Source: Herpetosiphonaceae bacterium
Lineage (GTDB): Bacteria; Chloroflexota; Chloroflexia; Chloroflexales; Herpetosiphonaceae
Reading direction: 5' to 3'
DNA length: 53,843 nucleotides
Assembly: GCA_013538855.1 (NCBI GenBank)
Contig: JABXJS010000238.1
Span: 1-53,843, forward strand
In this document: in pieces, positions 43,501 through 50,903 of the stretch
How positions within the stretch are numbered: the first letter of the stretch is position 1
How the letters are laid out: every line of letters starts with the position of its first letter
Notes under the pieces: model-generated
The model's database searches: none
What the model was told of the DNA's origin: nothing
The model's input: the letters and a program-made list of their open reading frames with translations, nothing else
Program-made: the position numbers and the translations under genes

Positions 43501-43896
43501 CGCGAGATCGGCGGCCATGTTAGTAACCGTGCGGATATAGCCGAGAATCTGGCGCGCATTGCGTGGTGTAACGGGCGCAGCAAAGCGGCCCAACGCTTGC
43601 TGCAGCGCACCACGAGGCTGGCGCTCTTGTCTGGTGAGCGCATTGCTATGTACCGCGCTGAGCGTCTGCGCGCTTTCTTGGCGCTTCACGCTGGTCAACT
43701 TACTGAGGTTGAGACCGTGCTTGAGCATTTGCACACACAGCCTGCTGGTGCGCTTGAGCAGGCTGAGCTTGCGCTCGTCACGGCAATGTTCGAGCGTGAG
43801 CGCGGGAATAGCCACCTGGCGCTGGAGGCGGAAACAGAGGCGCAATATCACTATGAGCAGGCGCGCATTCCACCGCTGCTCCGTCGGTTTATTTGA
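40519..43896 (+). CDS. Zinc-ribbon / class III cyclase / AAA+ ATPase / TPR signalling protein 2
   Basis: A 1125-aa paralogue of the protein at 16216. It has two zinc ribbons (C7, C10, C22, C25 and C33, C36, C47, C50), a class III cyclase domain (metal ligands D73 and D117; K113 in IDKFTGD; N194 and R198), a STAND/ORC-like ATPase (Walker A GEAGIGKS with K299; Walker B VLLVLDDLQW with D427/D428), and a long TPR-like half. All cyclase catalytic positions that I could locate are intact. GGAG is about 10 nt before the ATG at 40519. It stands alone between terminators. It probably couples a protein-binding input to cAMP synthesis. Confidence 0.93.
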   Translation: MPSFLTCSACGFAENSVRARFCGACAQPLPQVCPACQAVNPPGFRFCSQCATPLGSQLRQQSTRRVVTVLFVDVCNSTALTNELGAERMYSLLDPCLRRLSETVRRFEGSIDKFTGDGLMAVFGMPTALEQHAVQAAYTALAMFDELKRYNDSIQGTEQVTIQLRIGLASGEVIAGRLGSDRLSDTTVIGDVVNLAARLQQHANPNQILINDVAAQLAASVFEIEERAPASLKGYTNPVAEFCLINKRSTTTLLRGSSAVQAPLFGRADELRQLEEATLLLESTMGGAVCIVGEAGIGKSRLTHELLERISTRAITVYEGDCSSATRIVPYSVFIGVVRDMCGINATDQRDTVRQKINLAVRESGVEHVNAVVPYLEYLLSIELVDEQLLKRIKHLEPAQLKQQVFLALRTLITAQTKLQPVLLVLDDLQWIDELSIEVIAMLADLIDTAPLMLYLVARDEYPAAVQTMFDQVAAKAAQRGLSLALGHLDQPALQQMVRALIPFASDSVVEQLAEYADGIPFYLEELVHHILEVGVDLQAAEAESLSLQRIPLSLEALLRARYDRLPPALQDTLALAATIGRRFSVTLLQALDSSPDLPQRLTQLRDRALVRPRRSNSNEWTFQHLLMQETVYNSLLSDQRRDLHGAIGLTLEQLAGDRIDEQVETLAFHFARSEQLPKAVYYGILSAERAAGRYANDDALRSYASVATLLEQLSPPDWHAQATIAYGRAAVLTHLGRYGEARDACMSGLATVVNLQPQDPNLHSALERQVALVEEKQGNYAEAAAHLDHARDVLGDGDLLDHANIDAAAGWLAFMQEELVQAERLLLSALTIAETYDHTGLQTKVLNRLAGIEWRRGNLAKASALVFQSLEMSQRLNDIGAVARAYNNLGILAVEGANWTEAVEYYNRSMAAYVDTNDISGQIQTAVNQSIALMMQGQLDAALRLLRMAYSLSRQIGDRLHMAYALFHQGRISFFAEDLLRARRYFIEAECIYREIGGHVSNRADIAENLARIAWCNGRSKAAQRLLQRTTRLALLSGERIAMYRAERLRAFLALHAGQLTEVETVLEHLHTQPAGALEQAELALVTAMFERERGNSHLALEAETEAQYHYEQARIPPLLRRFI

Positions 43897-43919
43897 TTGC
43901 GTCAAACTGCTTGCCTTGA

Positions 43920-43980
43920 CACACAGCGTGGCTCCTTGAGACTAGTACTCAAGGAGCCACGCTGTGTGCTGTACGTTTTT
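43920..43980 (+). terminator. Long perfect hairpin terminator between convergent genes
   Basis: A perfect 21-bp inverted repeat (43920-43940 and 43948-43968) with a 7-nt loop, followed by GTTTTT near 43976-43980. It fills the gap between cyclase gene 2 and the convergent subtilase gene. On the minus strand no T-run follows, so it acts mainly for the plus-strand gene, though such a long stem may stop both. Confidence 0.8.
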
Positions 43981-43988
43981 GTGATGTC

Positions 43989-45917
43989 TTAGCGCTCTAA
44001 GATAACGCTGCCAGCCCAGGAGGAGTAGCTGCCAGCCCACGAATGGTAGCTGCCAGCCCAGGAGGAGTAGCTGCCAGCCCAGGAGGAGTAGCTGCCAGCC
44101 CAGGAGGAGTAGCTACCAGCCCAGGAGGAGTAGCTACCAGCCCAGGAGGAGTAGCTGCCAGCCCAGGAGGAGTAGCTGCCAGCCCAGGAGGAATAGCTGC
44201 CAGCCCAGGAGGAGTAGCTGCTGCCGCCTACCGTCGTTGGGAATGAGAAGATGCCGGTTGCTTCGTCAAACTCGGTTGCGCCCATGTAGTGGGTGCCACT
44301 TTCTGGATCACGGTCAAGTGTCAGATCAAGCCCCGCGTTGGCTGAATCGCTTGATGTGCTGGCGAGCGTAGCAGCAAGATCAACCTTACCAGCCCCCTGC
44401 TGCCAGATCGAGTAGACCGCCTGATCTTGATCATCGACAGCGAGCTGAGCCGTGCTCAGCAGTCGGTATTTGATTTGATCATTGGTTAATGTGGGGGTTT
44501 GCTCGAGCATCAGCGCGACGATGCCTGATACCTCAGCGGCGGCCATCGATGTTCCACTCAAGTAGTAGTAATTGAGATCAGCCGATGTCTTAAACTTCGG
44601 CAGCTCCAGCTTTGCCTTGAGGTCTACGAGACCTGCTTGGCCAGCAAGTGCGCTGTTGGCCGGAAATGGCGCGAGCACACGCGAGCCAGGTGCCAGGAGA
44701 TCCGGCTTGATGAATTTGCTTTCGGTTGGACCAGTCGATGAGTAGACCGCCAGTTGATCAACGCCATTGTCGGTGTAGACGCCGGGCTTGATTGCGCCAA
44801 CGGTGATAACGTATGGTATGTTACCTGGAGCCATAACTGTTACAGGCTCAGGCCCGCTGTTACCGGCAGCAACCACAACGGTGATGCCAGCATCCCATGC
44901 GGCCATTACAGCTTGATTGAGCGCATCGTACCAGTAAGGGCTGGCAACTGTCGCCTGCAGCGACAGATTTAAGACTTTAACATTCAAAATGGCGTTATGC
45001 TCGATGATCCACTGGATGCCCTCAATAACGCGGCTGTACGGTGCCATGCCTTTGCTATCGAGCGCCCGAATAACCACGAGGTTAGCCTTGGGCGCAATGC
45101 CTGTGCGCGCTTCTTTCGTTGTGCCGGTTTTGCGGTTGTCGGCGATTGTGCTCAGCACATGCGTGCCATGGCCATAAGAGTCACTGCTGTTGGTGATGCG
45201 GCTGTTGGTCACCAGATCATGGAATACAATAAACCACTCATGATCGTTATAGAAGAGCGTACGATCATCGACTTGGTGCCAGTGATCCGGTTTATCCAGC
45301 GGTGGCATGCCGGAGTCGATCATCGCTACGGTCACGTTTTCGCCATCAATACCTTGTGCATGCAGCAGATCGGCTCCGACAGTCTGCGAAGGAAACAACA
45401 TCGATGTTGGCTGGGCACCACCGATGCAGCCATCAGTCGCCATTTTATCTTCTTCACCATCACAACCGCCTGGTGGTGGTGGGCTTGTCTCAGAGTCTGG
45501 AATGTCGATAATTCTCAGGCCACTCTCTGGTTGTACCGCCTCGGCTTGGGTCGGCGGGCTTTTTTCAGCGCTGTTTGCTTGCAGCTGTGCGTTGACTTGA
45601 AGCTGACCTGGTGTTTCGACGCGATCATCGGCGGTGGTGATCGGCGCATCGAGCATAACGAATAGCCCGGCCTGCTCTAACGAGGGAATAGCCCCTGCTG
45701 GTACAGTGGCAACAACAGCATCGATAATATCCAGCGATTTAATAACGTGTCCACCGTAGTTCTGTACTGCCTGTGCTGCTTGCTCACTCGAAGCGCCGCG
45801 TACAATCAACTGCTGTGATTGTGCTACGGTTCTTGTAGATACACTTGGAATGAACAGCAAGCATACAGCAACAACTATGGCGATGAAGCGGTACAGCGAC
45901 GTTTTGTGTACGCCCAT
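43989..45917 (-). CDS. Secreted subtilisin-like serine protease (S8) with C-terminal heptapeptide repeats
   Basis: A 642-aa exported protease. A hydrophobic signal segment (about 8-27) is followed by an inhibitor-like N-domain (about 35-95) and the S8 domain with D201 (MIDSGMP), H250 (GHGTHV), oxyanion N353 (AAGNSG) and S457 (GTSMAA). The C-terminus holds ten tandem copies of SYSSWAG (one has SYHSWAG), each 21 nt, then SVILER. GGAGGTCGAGAG precedes the ATG. It should be active outside the membrane; the repeats resemble a surface-binding or fibrous module. It is transcribed alone. Confidence 0.93.
   Translation of the reverse strand: MGVHKTSLYRFIAIVVAVCLLFIPSVSTRTVAQSQQLIVRGASSEQAAQAVQNYGGHVIKSLDIIDAVVATVPAGAIPSLEQAGLFVMLDAPITTADDRVETPGQLQVNAQLQANSAEKSPPTQAEAVQPESGLRIIDIPDSETSPPPPGGCDGEEDKMATDGCIGGAQPTSMLFPSQTVGADLLHAQGIDGENVTVAMIDSGMPPLDKPDHWHQVDDRTLFYNDHEWFIVFHDLVTNSRITNSSDSYGHGTHVLSTIADNRKTGTTKEARTGIAPKANLVVIRALDSKGMAPYSRVIEGIQWIIEHNAILNVKVLNLSLQATVASPYWYDALNQAVMAAWDAGITVVVAAGNSGPEPVTVMAPGNIPYVITVGAIKPGVYTDNGVDQLAVYSSTGPTESKFIKPDLLAPGSRVLAPFPANSALAGQAGLVDLKAKLELPKFKTSADLNYYYLSGTSMAAAEVSGIVALMLEQTPTLTNDQIKYRLLSTAQLAVDDQDQAVYSIWQQGAGKVDLAATLASTSSDSANAGLDLTLDRDPESGTHYMGATEFDEATGIFSFPTTVGGSSYSSWAGSYSSWAGSYSSWAGSYSSWAGSYSSWAGSYSSWAGSYSSWAGSYSSWAGSYHSWAGSYSSWAGSVILER
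44008..44217. repeat. Ten exact 21-nt tandem repeats
   Basis: Ten 21-nt units run without a break from 44008 to 44217, encoding the SYSSWAG heptads at the subtilase C-terminus. Unit two has a single amino-acid change (S to H); others differ only by silent bases. The near-identity points to recent expansion or gene-conversion upkeep. This is a coding repeat and not a CRISPR array, since there are no spacers. Confidence 0.95.
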
Positions 45918-46025
45918 CTCTCGACCTCCATATGCTAGTTGGGAACATTGTCATGGATAATTAGTAGCAATGGATATACCAAGAGATTTTGCTAAGCCAT
46001 TGCGTATTATGAGGATTGATCGTAG

Positions 46026-46997
46026 ATGTCAGCAGCTACTTCACCATCACGTTTCTATCACCTTCGGCCACGGGCGCGCGGCACCAGCAGCCGCTTTTCG
46101 ACCGCGCATCTGTCGTACTCCTGGCGCTGGATTGCCGCTGCCGCCACCGGTGTGGCTGGGCTGGCTGGCCTCATGCTGCCTGAGCGCAGTCGGCGCTGGG
46201 GATTGGGGCTGGCCGGTGGTGCCAGTGCGCTCGTCGGTGCTGGCGCGCTCTGGGGCTGGCGTAGCATCAAGCGCCTGCACCACACCGAGCAGACGCTGTT
46301 CCTTGGCGAGCTTCCAGCGCCATTCGATGGTCTGCGCATCGCTCAGCTCAGCGACTTCCACTTTGGGCCGCACTATGCGCGCTCTGTGGCTCAGCAGGCG
46401 CTTGATGCTGTGCAGGCACTCCAGGCCGATATCATTGTGCTTACCGGAGATTTTGTGGATACCATCGACGACCTGGAGCCGCTGTGTACTACGCTGGCAG
46501 GCATTCAAGCTCCGCTCGGTGTCTATGCCTGCCTGGGCAACCACGACTACTGGAACGATCCGGCGCTCATTGCCCAGTCACTCGATGCGCTTGGCATCCA
46601 TGTGCTGATCAACGAGCATCGGCTGCTTGAGCGGGATACAGCGTGCTTAGCGCTGGCTGGTGTCACCGACCCATGGTTCGGGGAGCCTGATCTGCAGCAG
46701 GCGCTGGCGGGCGTGCCGTCAGACACGCCGGTGCTGCTGCTGGCCCACTGCCCCGATTTTTTTGACCATGCGGCTGCTGCAGGTGTGATGCTCCAGCTCT
46801 CTGGGCACACACATGCTGGACACATTGATCTGCCGCTGCTTGGGCCGCTTGTGCTGCCGCGGCTAGGGCGGCGCTACTATCGCGGGCGCTACAAGCAGCG
46901 CGATTCAGCCCTCTACGTCAATCGTGGTCTAGCTGGCCTGCCGATTCGCCTGGGCACTGTTCCAGAGGTAACGCTGCTAACCTTACGCTGTGGCTAA
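46026..46997 (+). CDS. Metallophosphoesterase (YkuE/LpxG-like)
   Basis: A 323-aa calcineurin-type phosphoesterase with two short N-terminal hydrophobic segments (about 33-50 and 57-75) that should anchor it in the membrane. Metal-site motifs are all present: SDFHFG (about 109-114), GDFVD, GNHDYW, AHCPDFFD and GHTHAGHI. Members of this branch act on phosphodiesters or lipid-linked substrates; the true substrate is unknown. The Shine-Dalgarno is weak. The stop overlaps the convergent PrsW gene by 4 nt. Confidence 0.92.
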   Translation: MSAATSPSRFYHLRPRARGTSSRFSTAHLSYSWRWIAAAATGVAGLAGLMLPERSRRWGLGLAGGASALVGAGALWGWRSIKRLHHTEQTLFLGELPAPFDGLRIAQLSDFHFGPHYARSVAQQALDAVQALQADIIVLTGDFVDTIDDLEPLCTTLAGIQAPLGVYACLGNHDYWNDPALIAQSLDALGIHVLINEHRLLERDTACLALAGVTDPWFGEPDLQQALAGVPSDTPVLLLAHCPDFFDHAAAAGVMLQLSGHTHAGHIDLPLLGPLVLPRLGRRYYRGRYKQRDSALYVNRGLAGLPIRLGTVPEVTLLTLRCG

Positions 46998-47962
46998 GAG
47001 ACAACTGATGATTGCGATTGAGCTGTGGGATTTTGCTGGAGCTGGAGGATGTGTTGGCGCAGCGGCAGCAGGTCGTGGGGGCGACAGTGATCGTCGCCAA
47101 TGTGCAGTTGATACTTCAAAAAAGCCAGCTCGGTGAGCAGATGGTGTAGCTCACGTGTTTGCCGGTAGGCGCTCCATCCTTGGCGGGTGAGCGCCTGCCA
47201 CTGCGTGCGTAGGCGGCGACGGCTGGAGTGAACGATCGCGTAGGTGCTGCTATCAATGAGGCCGTTGGAGATCTCCTCCACAAGCTCGTGCTCGATCCAG
47301 TACTGCTCACGCCGCCATGCGATCATAGCCACAAGGACGACTACGAGCACGCCGCCGCTGTTGACGATCCATGAGAGCAGCACGCCTGGAAACGGCAGGC
47401 CGGAGGCCTCGTTGTGCAGCGCATGAAAGAACATGGCGAGCAGCAGTGCGCCAGGAAATGCGAGCCAGCCGCTCCAGGAGCGCTTATTGTAGCGCACCAT
47501 CCCCAATGTTACGCCGACGATGCTCGTGAAGAAGGCGTGATTGAACCCGAACAGCACGATGCGCAGCCAGAGCAGCGATGAGAGTGCGCTGCCTTCACGG
47601 TAGAAGTAGAGCGCATTTTCGGTCATCGAGAACCCAAACCCAATCAGTGAGCCATAGATAATGCCATCTAGGATGCCATCAAACTCGTAGCGGAAGAAGA
47701 TAAAGATGCCTAGCAGCGCTAGTGCTTTGAGTGGCTCTTCAACAAGTGGAGCGAGCCAGATCGAGTTTGACCCTTGGCCCATACCAAGGGTGGTGGGAAT
47801 ATCTTGCTCTGCCACCAGCGAGATGGCGACAGCTGGCACCGCACCCCATACAAATACCGCGACTAACAGCGGCAGCGGCTCTTTCTCATAGCGATCCAGC
47901 CACCACAGCAGCCCAACATAGAGGAGTGTTGGCAAGCTGGTGAGCAGTAAAATTAGCACCAT
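46994..47962 (-). CDS. PrsW-like intramembrane metalloprotease
   Basis: A 322-aa protein with about eight predicted membrane helices in the first 230 residues and a helical cytoplasmic tail. The PrsW motifs are visible: EEPLK (in LAPLVEEPLKAL), FSMTENALYF, FNHAFFT and FFHALHNE, which hold the metal-binding glutamates and histidines. B. subtilis PrsW cleaves an anti-sigma factor; no such gene is adjacent here. The start is 4 nt after the AOR stop, so it is probably translated with it. It lies in an operon with murein-recycling genes. Confidence 0.9.
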   Translation of the reverse strand: MVLILLLTSLPTLLYVGLLWWLDRYEKEPLPLLVAVFVWGAVPAVAISLVAEQDIPTTLGMGQGSNSIWLAPLVEEPLKALALLGIFIFFRYEFDGILDGIIYGSLIGFGFSMTENALYFYREGSALSSLLWLRIVLFGFNHAFFTSIVGVTLGMVRYNKRSWSGWLAFPGALLLAMFFHALHNEASGLPFPGVLLSWIVNSGGVLVVVLVAMIAWRREQYWIEHELVEEISNGLIDSSTYAIVHSSRRRLRTQWQALTRQGWSAYRQTRELHHLLTELAFLKYQLHIGDDHCRPHDLLPLRQHILQLQQNPTAQSQSSVVS

Positions 47963-47966
47963 AGCA

Positions 47967-49793
47967 TCACGGTTGATTCCAAGGTCGGGTGTCGGGTTCA
48001 GGAATGCTCAGCTCATGGAGGCGCGCAGCAGTTGGCACACCGTCTGCATCCCACATATGAATAGTGTAGTAGCGGGCCAGCATCGTGTTGAGGTCGGGCA
48101 GTTGGTTGGCGGCGGGTCCCTTGGTCAGCGGCTCAGCCACCCAGCGCTCGGGCATCGTATCCGCGTGGCCCCACTGTAAAGCCAGCAGGCGCTCGACAGT
48201 GATAATGCGCTCACCGAGCTTACCTAGCTCTTGCGGCGAGATCGTCTTGCCTAGATCGGCGCTGAGGATTGTGGCCAGCTCTTTTGGGGCAACCTGGTAG
48301 GCCAGCAGAGCCAGCCGTCGGCAGAGACCAGCGGTGTCTAGCCCAGCGATGAAGCGCTCGTGCCAGATCAACCGCTCAGCCTTGCCCTCCACCTGATGGG
48401 GGTCAGGTTGGCCAGCTTCGGACTGGAGCCAGGTAGGCGGGTTATGCAGCCACTCATACCAGGGCATCGCCGAGCGTGCATCGCCACCGATAGAGCTTGT
48501 GGCTAGGTGCAGCGCCCAGCCTTGCGCAGCACGTGGATCAAGAGGGGTTTGTACAAGCCAGTTGGCAATCGGAGCAAAGCGATCGCTATGATAGAAGACC
48601 TCGCTCATCTCACCGACACCAAGCGAAAGTAGTCCGCCAACGCCGTTTTTGGCAGCTAGCGCGTCGATAGCGTCGAGGACGCCCTGCTCGTCGCCCCACT
48701 TAAGCGGGTACTGATGGGTTAGCTCGCGCTGGTAGCACTCCATAAGAAAGGCGATTGCGTTGGCGGTAGCGTTCGGATCTAGCCCATACAGCAGGCAGCG
48801 GCGATGGGCCTCGATGATAACGGCGGTTGACTTAATCCCGCAGCGCGCCCCGAACCCGGCGATTGACTCAAGCTCTGGCCGCGGTGTGAACGTGGCCCCA
48901 ACGTAGTCGCTGTAGCAGGGCATGGGGCAGCGCGGGCAGCCGTGCGGGTTGCGTGGTGCAAACTGCGCGAACTTCTCGGCCGCCAGATTTTTGATCTGTG
49001 GAACATCGGCGTCTTGGCCATTGCGCCCGGTCAGACCGCCTTCTTTGTAGGCGAGGTCGATATAGTAGGTTGACCCGTACGTGCGCATCACCGTGGCGAG
49101 CGGGTCGTGGTCGAGCCGCTCATTAATCGGGTTGAATGCGGCTAGAAACTCTTTCGGGCGTGCTGGTTTGACCATCCGCGTGCCGCGCACCACCACGGCC
49201 TTTAGCCGCTTGTGCGCCATGACTGCGCCCGTGCCTCCGGCTGGCTCGGCTAAGTAGCGACCCTCGGAAACAAGGCTTGAGTAGGGCAGAATGTGCTCGC
49301 CAGCCGGCCCAAGCGTGAGCACGCGATAGTCATCTCCGTGCTCGGCCATCAGGCGGTTGGTTATTTCAATAGTGTCAAGCCCATTCAGGTGATTAGCGGG
49401 ATAAAGCTCTGCCTGTTGGTTGTCAACTACCAGGTACAACCATGCAGTGGCTTGGCCAACAATCCATATGAGATCGTAGCCTGCGCGCTTAAGTGCACCG
49501 CCCCAGTCGCCCTCCGCCCAGCTGTGGATCAGCCCACCGGTGATCGGCGAGCGGGTGGTGGCAACAAATCCGCCGGTGGCGTAAGCTGGCGTGCCACCCA
49601 ACAGGCCCGGAGTGATCAGCAATGGGTTATCTGGTGAGCGCGCAGGGGTATCTGGCGGAACAAGATGATAAAACAGCCCACTGTTGAGGCCACGCCCGCC
49701 AAGATACAGCTCACGGATGAGCGCAGGAATCTCAAACGTCGACGTGGTTGCTGTATCAAGATTGACACGTAAGGCACGTCCTGCAAATGACAT
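47967..49793 (-). CDS. Aldehyde:ferredoxin oxidoreductase (AOR) family tungsten/molybdenum enzyme
   Basis: A 608-aa enzyme of the AOR family, which oxidises aldehydes to carboxylates at a tungsten- or molybdenum-pterin site and reduces ferredoxin. The iron-sulfur cysteines are C286, C289, C293 (CPRCPMPC) and C491 (AGLC). The N-terminal start (GRALRVNLDT) and RELYLGGRGLN are typical. CGAGGAGAGCC precedes the ATG. It has its own predicted promoter, and PrsW follows 4 nt later. The substrate and the cofactor metal are not evident, and no ferredoxin or cofactor-synthesis gene is nearby. Confidence 0.93.
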   Translation of the reverse strand: MSFAGRALRVNLDTATTSTFEIPALIRELYLGGRGLNSGLFYHLVPPDTPARSPDNPLLITPGLLGGTPAYATGGFVATTRSPITGGLIHSWAEGDWGGALKRAGYDLIWIVGQATAWLYLVVDNQQAELYPANHLNGLDTIEITNRLMAEHGDDYRVLTLGPAGEHILPYSSLVSEGRYLAEPAGGTGAVMAHKRLKAVVVRGTRMVKPARPKEFLAAFNPINERLDHDPLATVMRTYGSTYYIDLAYKEGGLTGRNGQDADVPQIKNLAAEKFAQFAPRNPHGCPRCPMPCYSDYVGATFTPRPELESIAGFGARCGIKSTAVIIEAHRRCLLYGLDPNATANAIAFLMECYQRELTHQYPLKWGDEQGVLDAIDALAAKNGVGGLLSLGVGEMSEVFYHSDRFAPIANWLVQTPLDPRAAQGWALHLATSSIGGDARSAMPWYEWLHNPPTWLQSEAGQPDPHQVEGKAERLIWHERFIAGLDTAGLCRRLALLAYQVAPKELATILSADLGKTISPQELGKLGERIITVERLLALQWGHADTMPERWVAEPLTKGPAANQLPDLNTMLARYYTIHMWDADGVPTAARLHELSIPEPDTRPWNQP

Positions 49794-49828
49794 CGTGGCT
49801 CTCCTCGCTGGAGCAAACTATACGCCCT

Positions 49829-49857
49829 ATTGTACCGCAGGTGACGGGCAACGGCAA
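49829..49857 (-). promoter_or_regulatory. Promoter of the AOR gene
   Basis: On the minus strand TTGCCG (49852-49857) and TACAAT (49829-49834) are 17 bp apart, a standard sigma-70 layout. It lies inside the 96-nt gap after the epimerase gene, so AOR and PrsW may be transcribed separately from it. Confidence 0.55.
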
Positions 49858-49889
49858 CGCACCCATGCTGCCGCTGCCATAGGTCCATG

Positions 49890-50903
49890 TTACCTGCTGG
49901 CCAGCATTGGCACGACACCAAGGCCAGGCCCCGCTGGGACTTGTAGTGTTGCTCCAGTATACATTAGGCCGCTCGTAGGGTCGTTGTTAATCAGAAGTGG
50001 CCCATCAAGATCGATCCAATCCGCCAGCCCGGCCAGCGTCAGTGCTCCGGCGACTCCAAGACTGCTTTCAATCATACACCCTAGCATGACGTGAAGGCTG
50101 TGGGCACGTGCAACCTGAATTGCAGCATAGGCGGCGTTAATCCCGCCAGCTTTCATCAGTTTGATATTCACCCCATCAACATAGTCGGCCCAGGCTGCAA
50201 CATCTGCGGCTGTTTTGATCGGCTCGTCGGCGATAATTGGCACCGGATAGCGCTGCTGTTTGAGCAGGGCATAGCCTTCACGGTCTGCGCCTGGCAGGGG
50301 TTGCTCGATCAGCTCGATATCATGCTCGAGCAGGGCTGGAATGAGCCGCTGCGCGCTTGCTCGATCCCAGCCACCGTTGGCGTCAATACGGATGCGGGCT
50401 TGTGGTGCAACCTGCCGAATCGCTGCGATGCTCGCCAGATCTTGTGGCCCACCAAGCTTGATTTTGAAAATTGGATACTGCGCGGCGGCCTGCACCTGCG
50501 CCTCAACGCTGGTTGGGTCGGCGATTGGTATGGTGAAAGAGGTTTGGGGAATGCGTAGCCCCGCTAGCCCCAAGATGGCCCGTGTTGGTTGACCAAGCTG
50601 CTTGCCTAGCGCATCGTGGAGCGCTAGGTCGATTGCTGCCTTGGTTGCTTGGCTGGCTCCTTCAAGCTGGCTGAGCACCATGACAATCTGGCTTGGCTCG
50701 CTGATAGCGCTGAGCTGCTGCCGATGCTGCTCGATCCAGTCCATCACCTGGGCGGCGGATTCTCCATGGTATGCCACCGGGGCGGCCTCGCCCCAGCCAT
50801 CGCCAAGCCGTAGCAGCACGTTGTTGCGCGTGTCGCTGGCTCCATGGGCGATACGAAACGTGGTACGTAGGTTCAGTGTGATCGGAATGCTCTCACAATT
50901 CAT
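49890..50903 (-). CDS. Dipeptide epimerase (L-Ala-D/L-Glu epimerase-like, enolase superfamily)
   Basis: A 337-aa enzyme of the enolase superfamily, epimerising dipeptides such as L-Ala-D-Glu from murein. The catalytic Lys is in FKIKLG, metal ligands are in DANGGW, IEQPLP and ADEP, and the second Lys is in NIKLMKAGG. It overlaps the NlpC/P60 gene by 4 nt (ATGA) with GGAGGCC before it. The B. subtilis YkfB-YkfC pair has the same gene partners, which supports a murein peptide salvage role. Confidence 0.92.
   Translation of the reverse strand: MNCESIPITLNLRTTFRIAHGASDTRNNVLLRLGDGWGEAAPVAYHGESAAQVMDWIEQHRQQLSAISEPSQIVMVLSQLEGASQATKAAIDLALHDALGKQLGQPTRAILGLAGLRIPQTSFTIPIADPTSVEAQVQAAAQYPIFKIKLGGPQDLASIAAIRQVAPQARIRIDANGGWDRASAQRLIPALLEHDIELIEQPLPGADREGYALLKQQRYPVPIIADEPIKTAADVAAWADYVDGVNIKLMKAGGINAAYAAIQVARAHSLHVMLGCMIESSLGVAGALTLAGLADWIDLDGPLLINNDPTSGLMYTGATLQVPAGPGLGVVPMLASR

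Noticed and set aside
44008-44217. CRISPR-like array of short repeats
   Set aside because: The 21-nt units are contiguous with no spacers and are in frame within a protease gene.
44043-44246. Plus-strand frame with regular VAASPGG repeats
   Set aside because: It is only the antisense reading of the 21-nt subtilase repeats.
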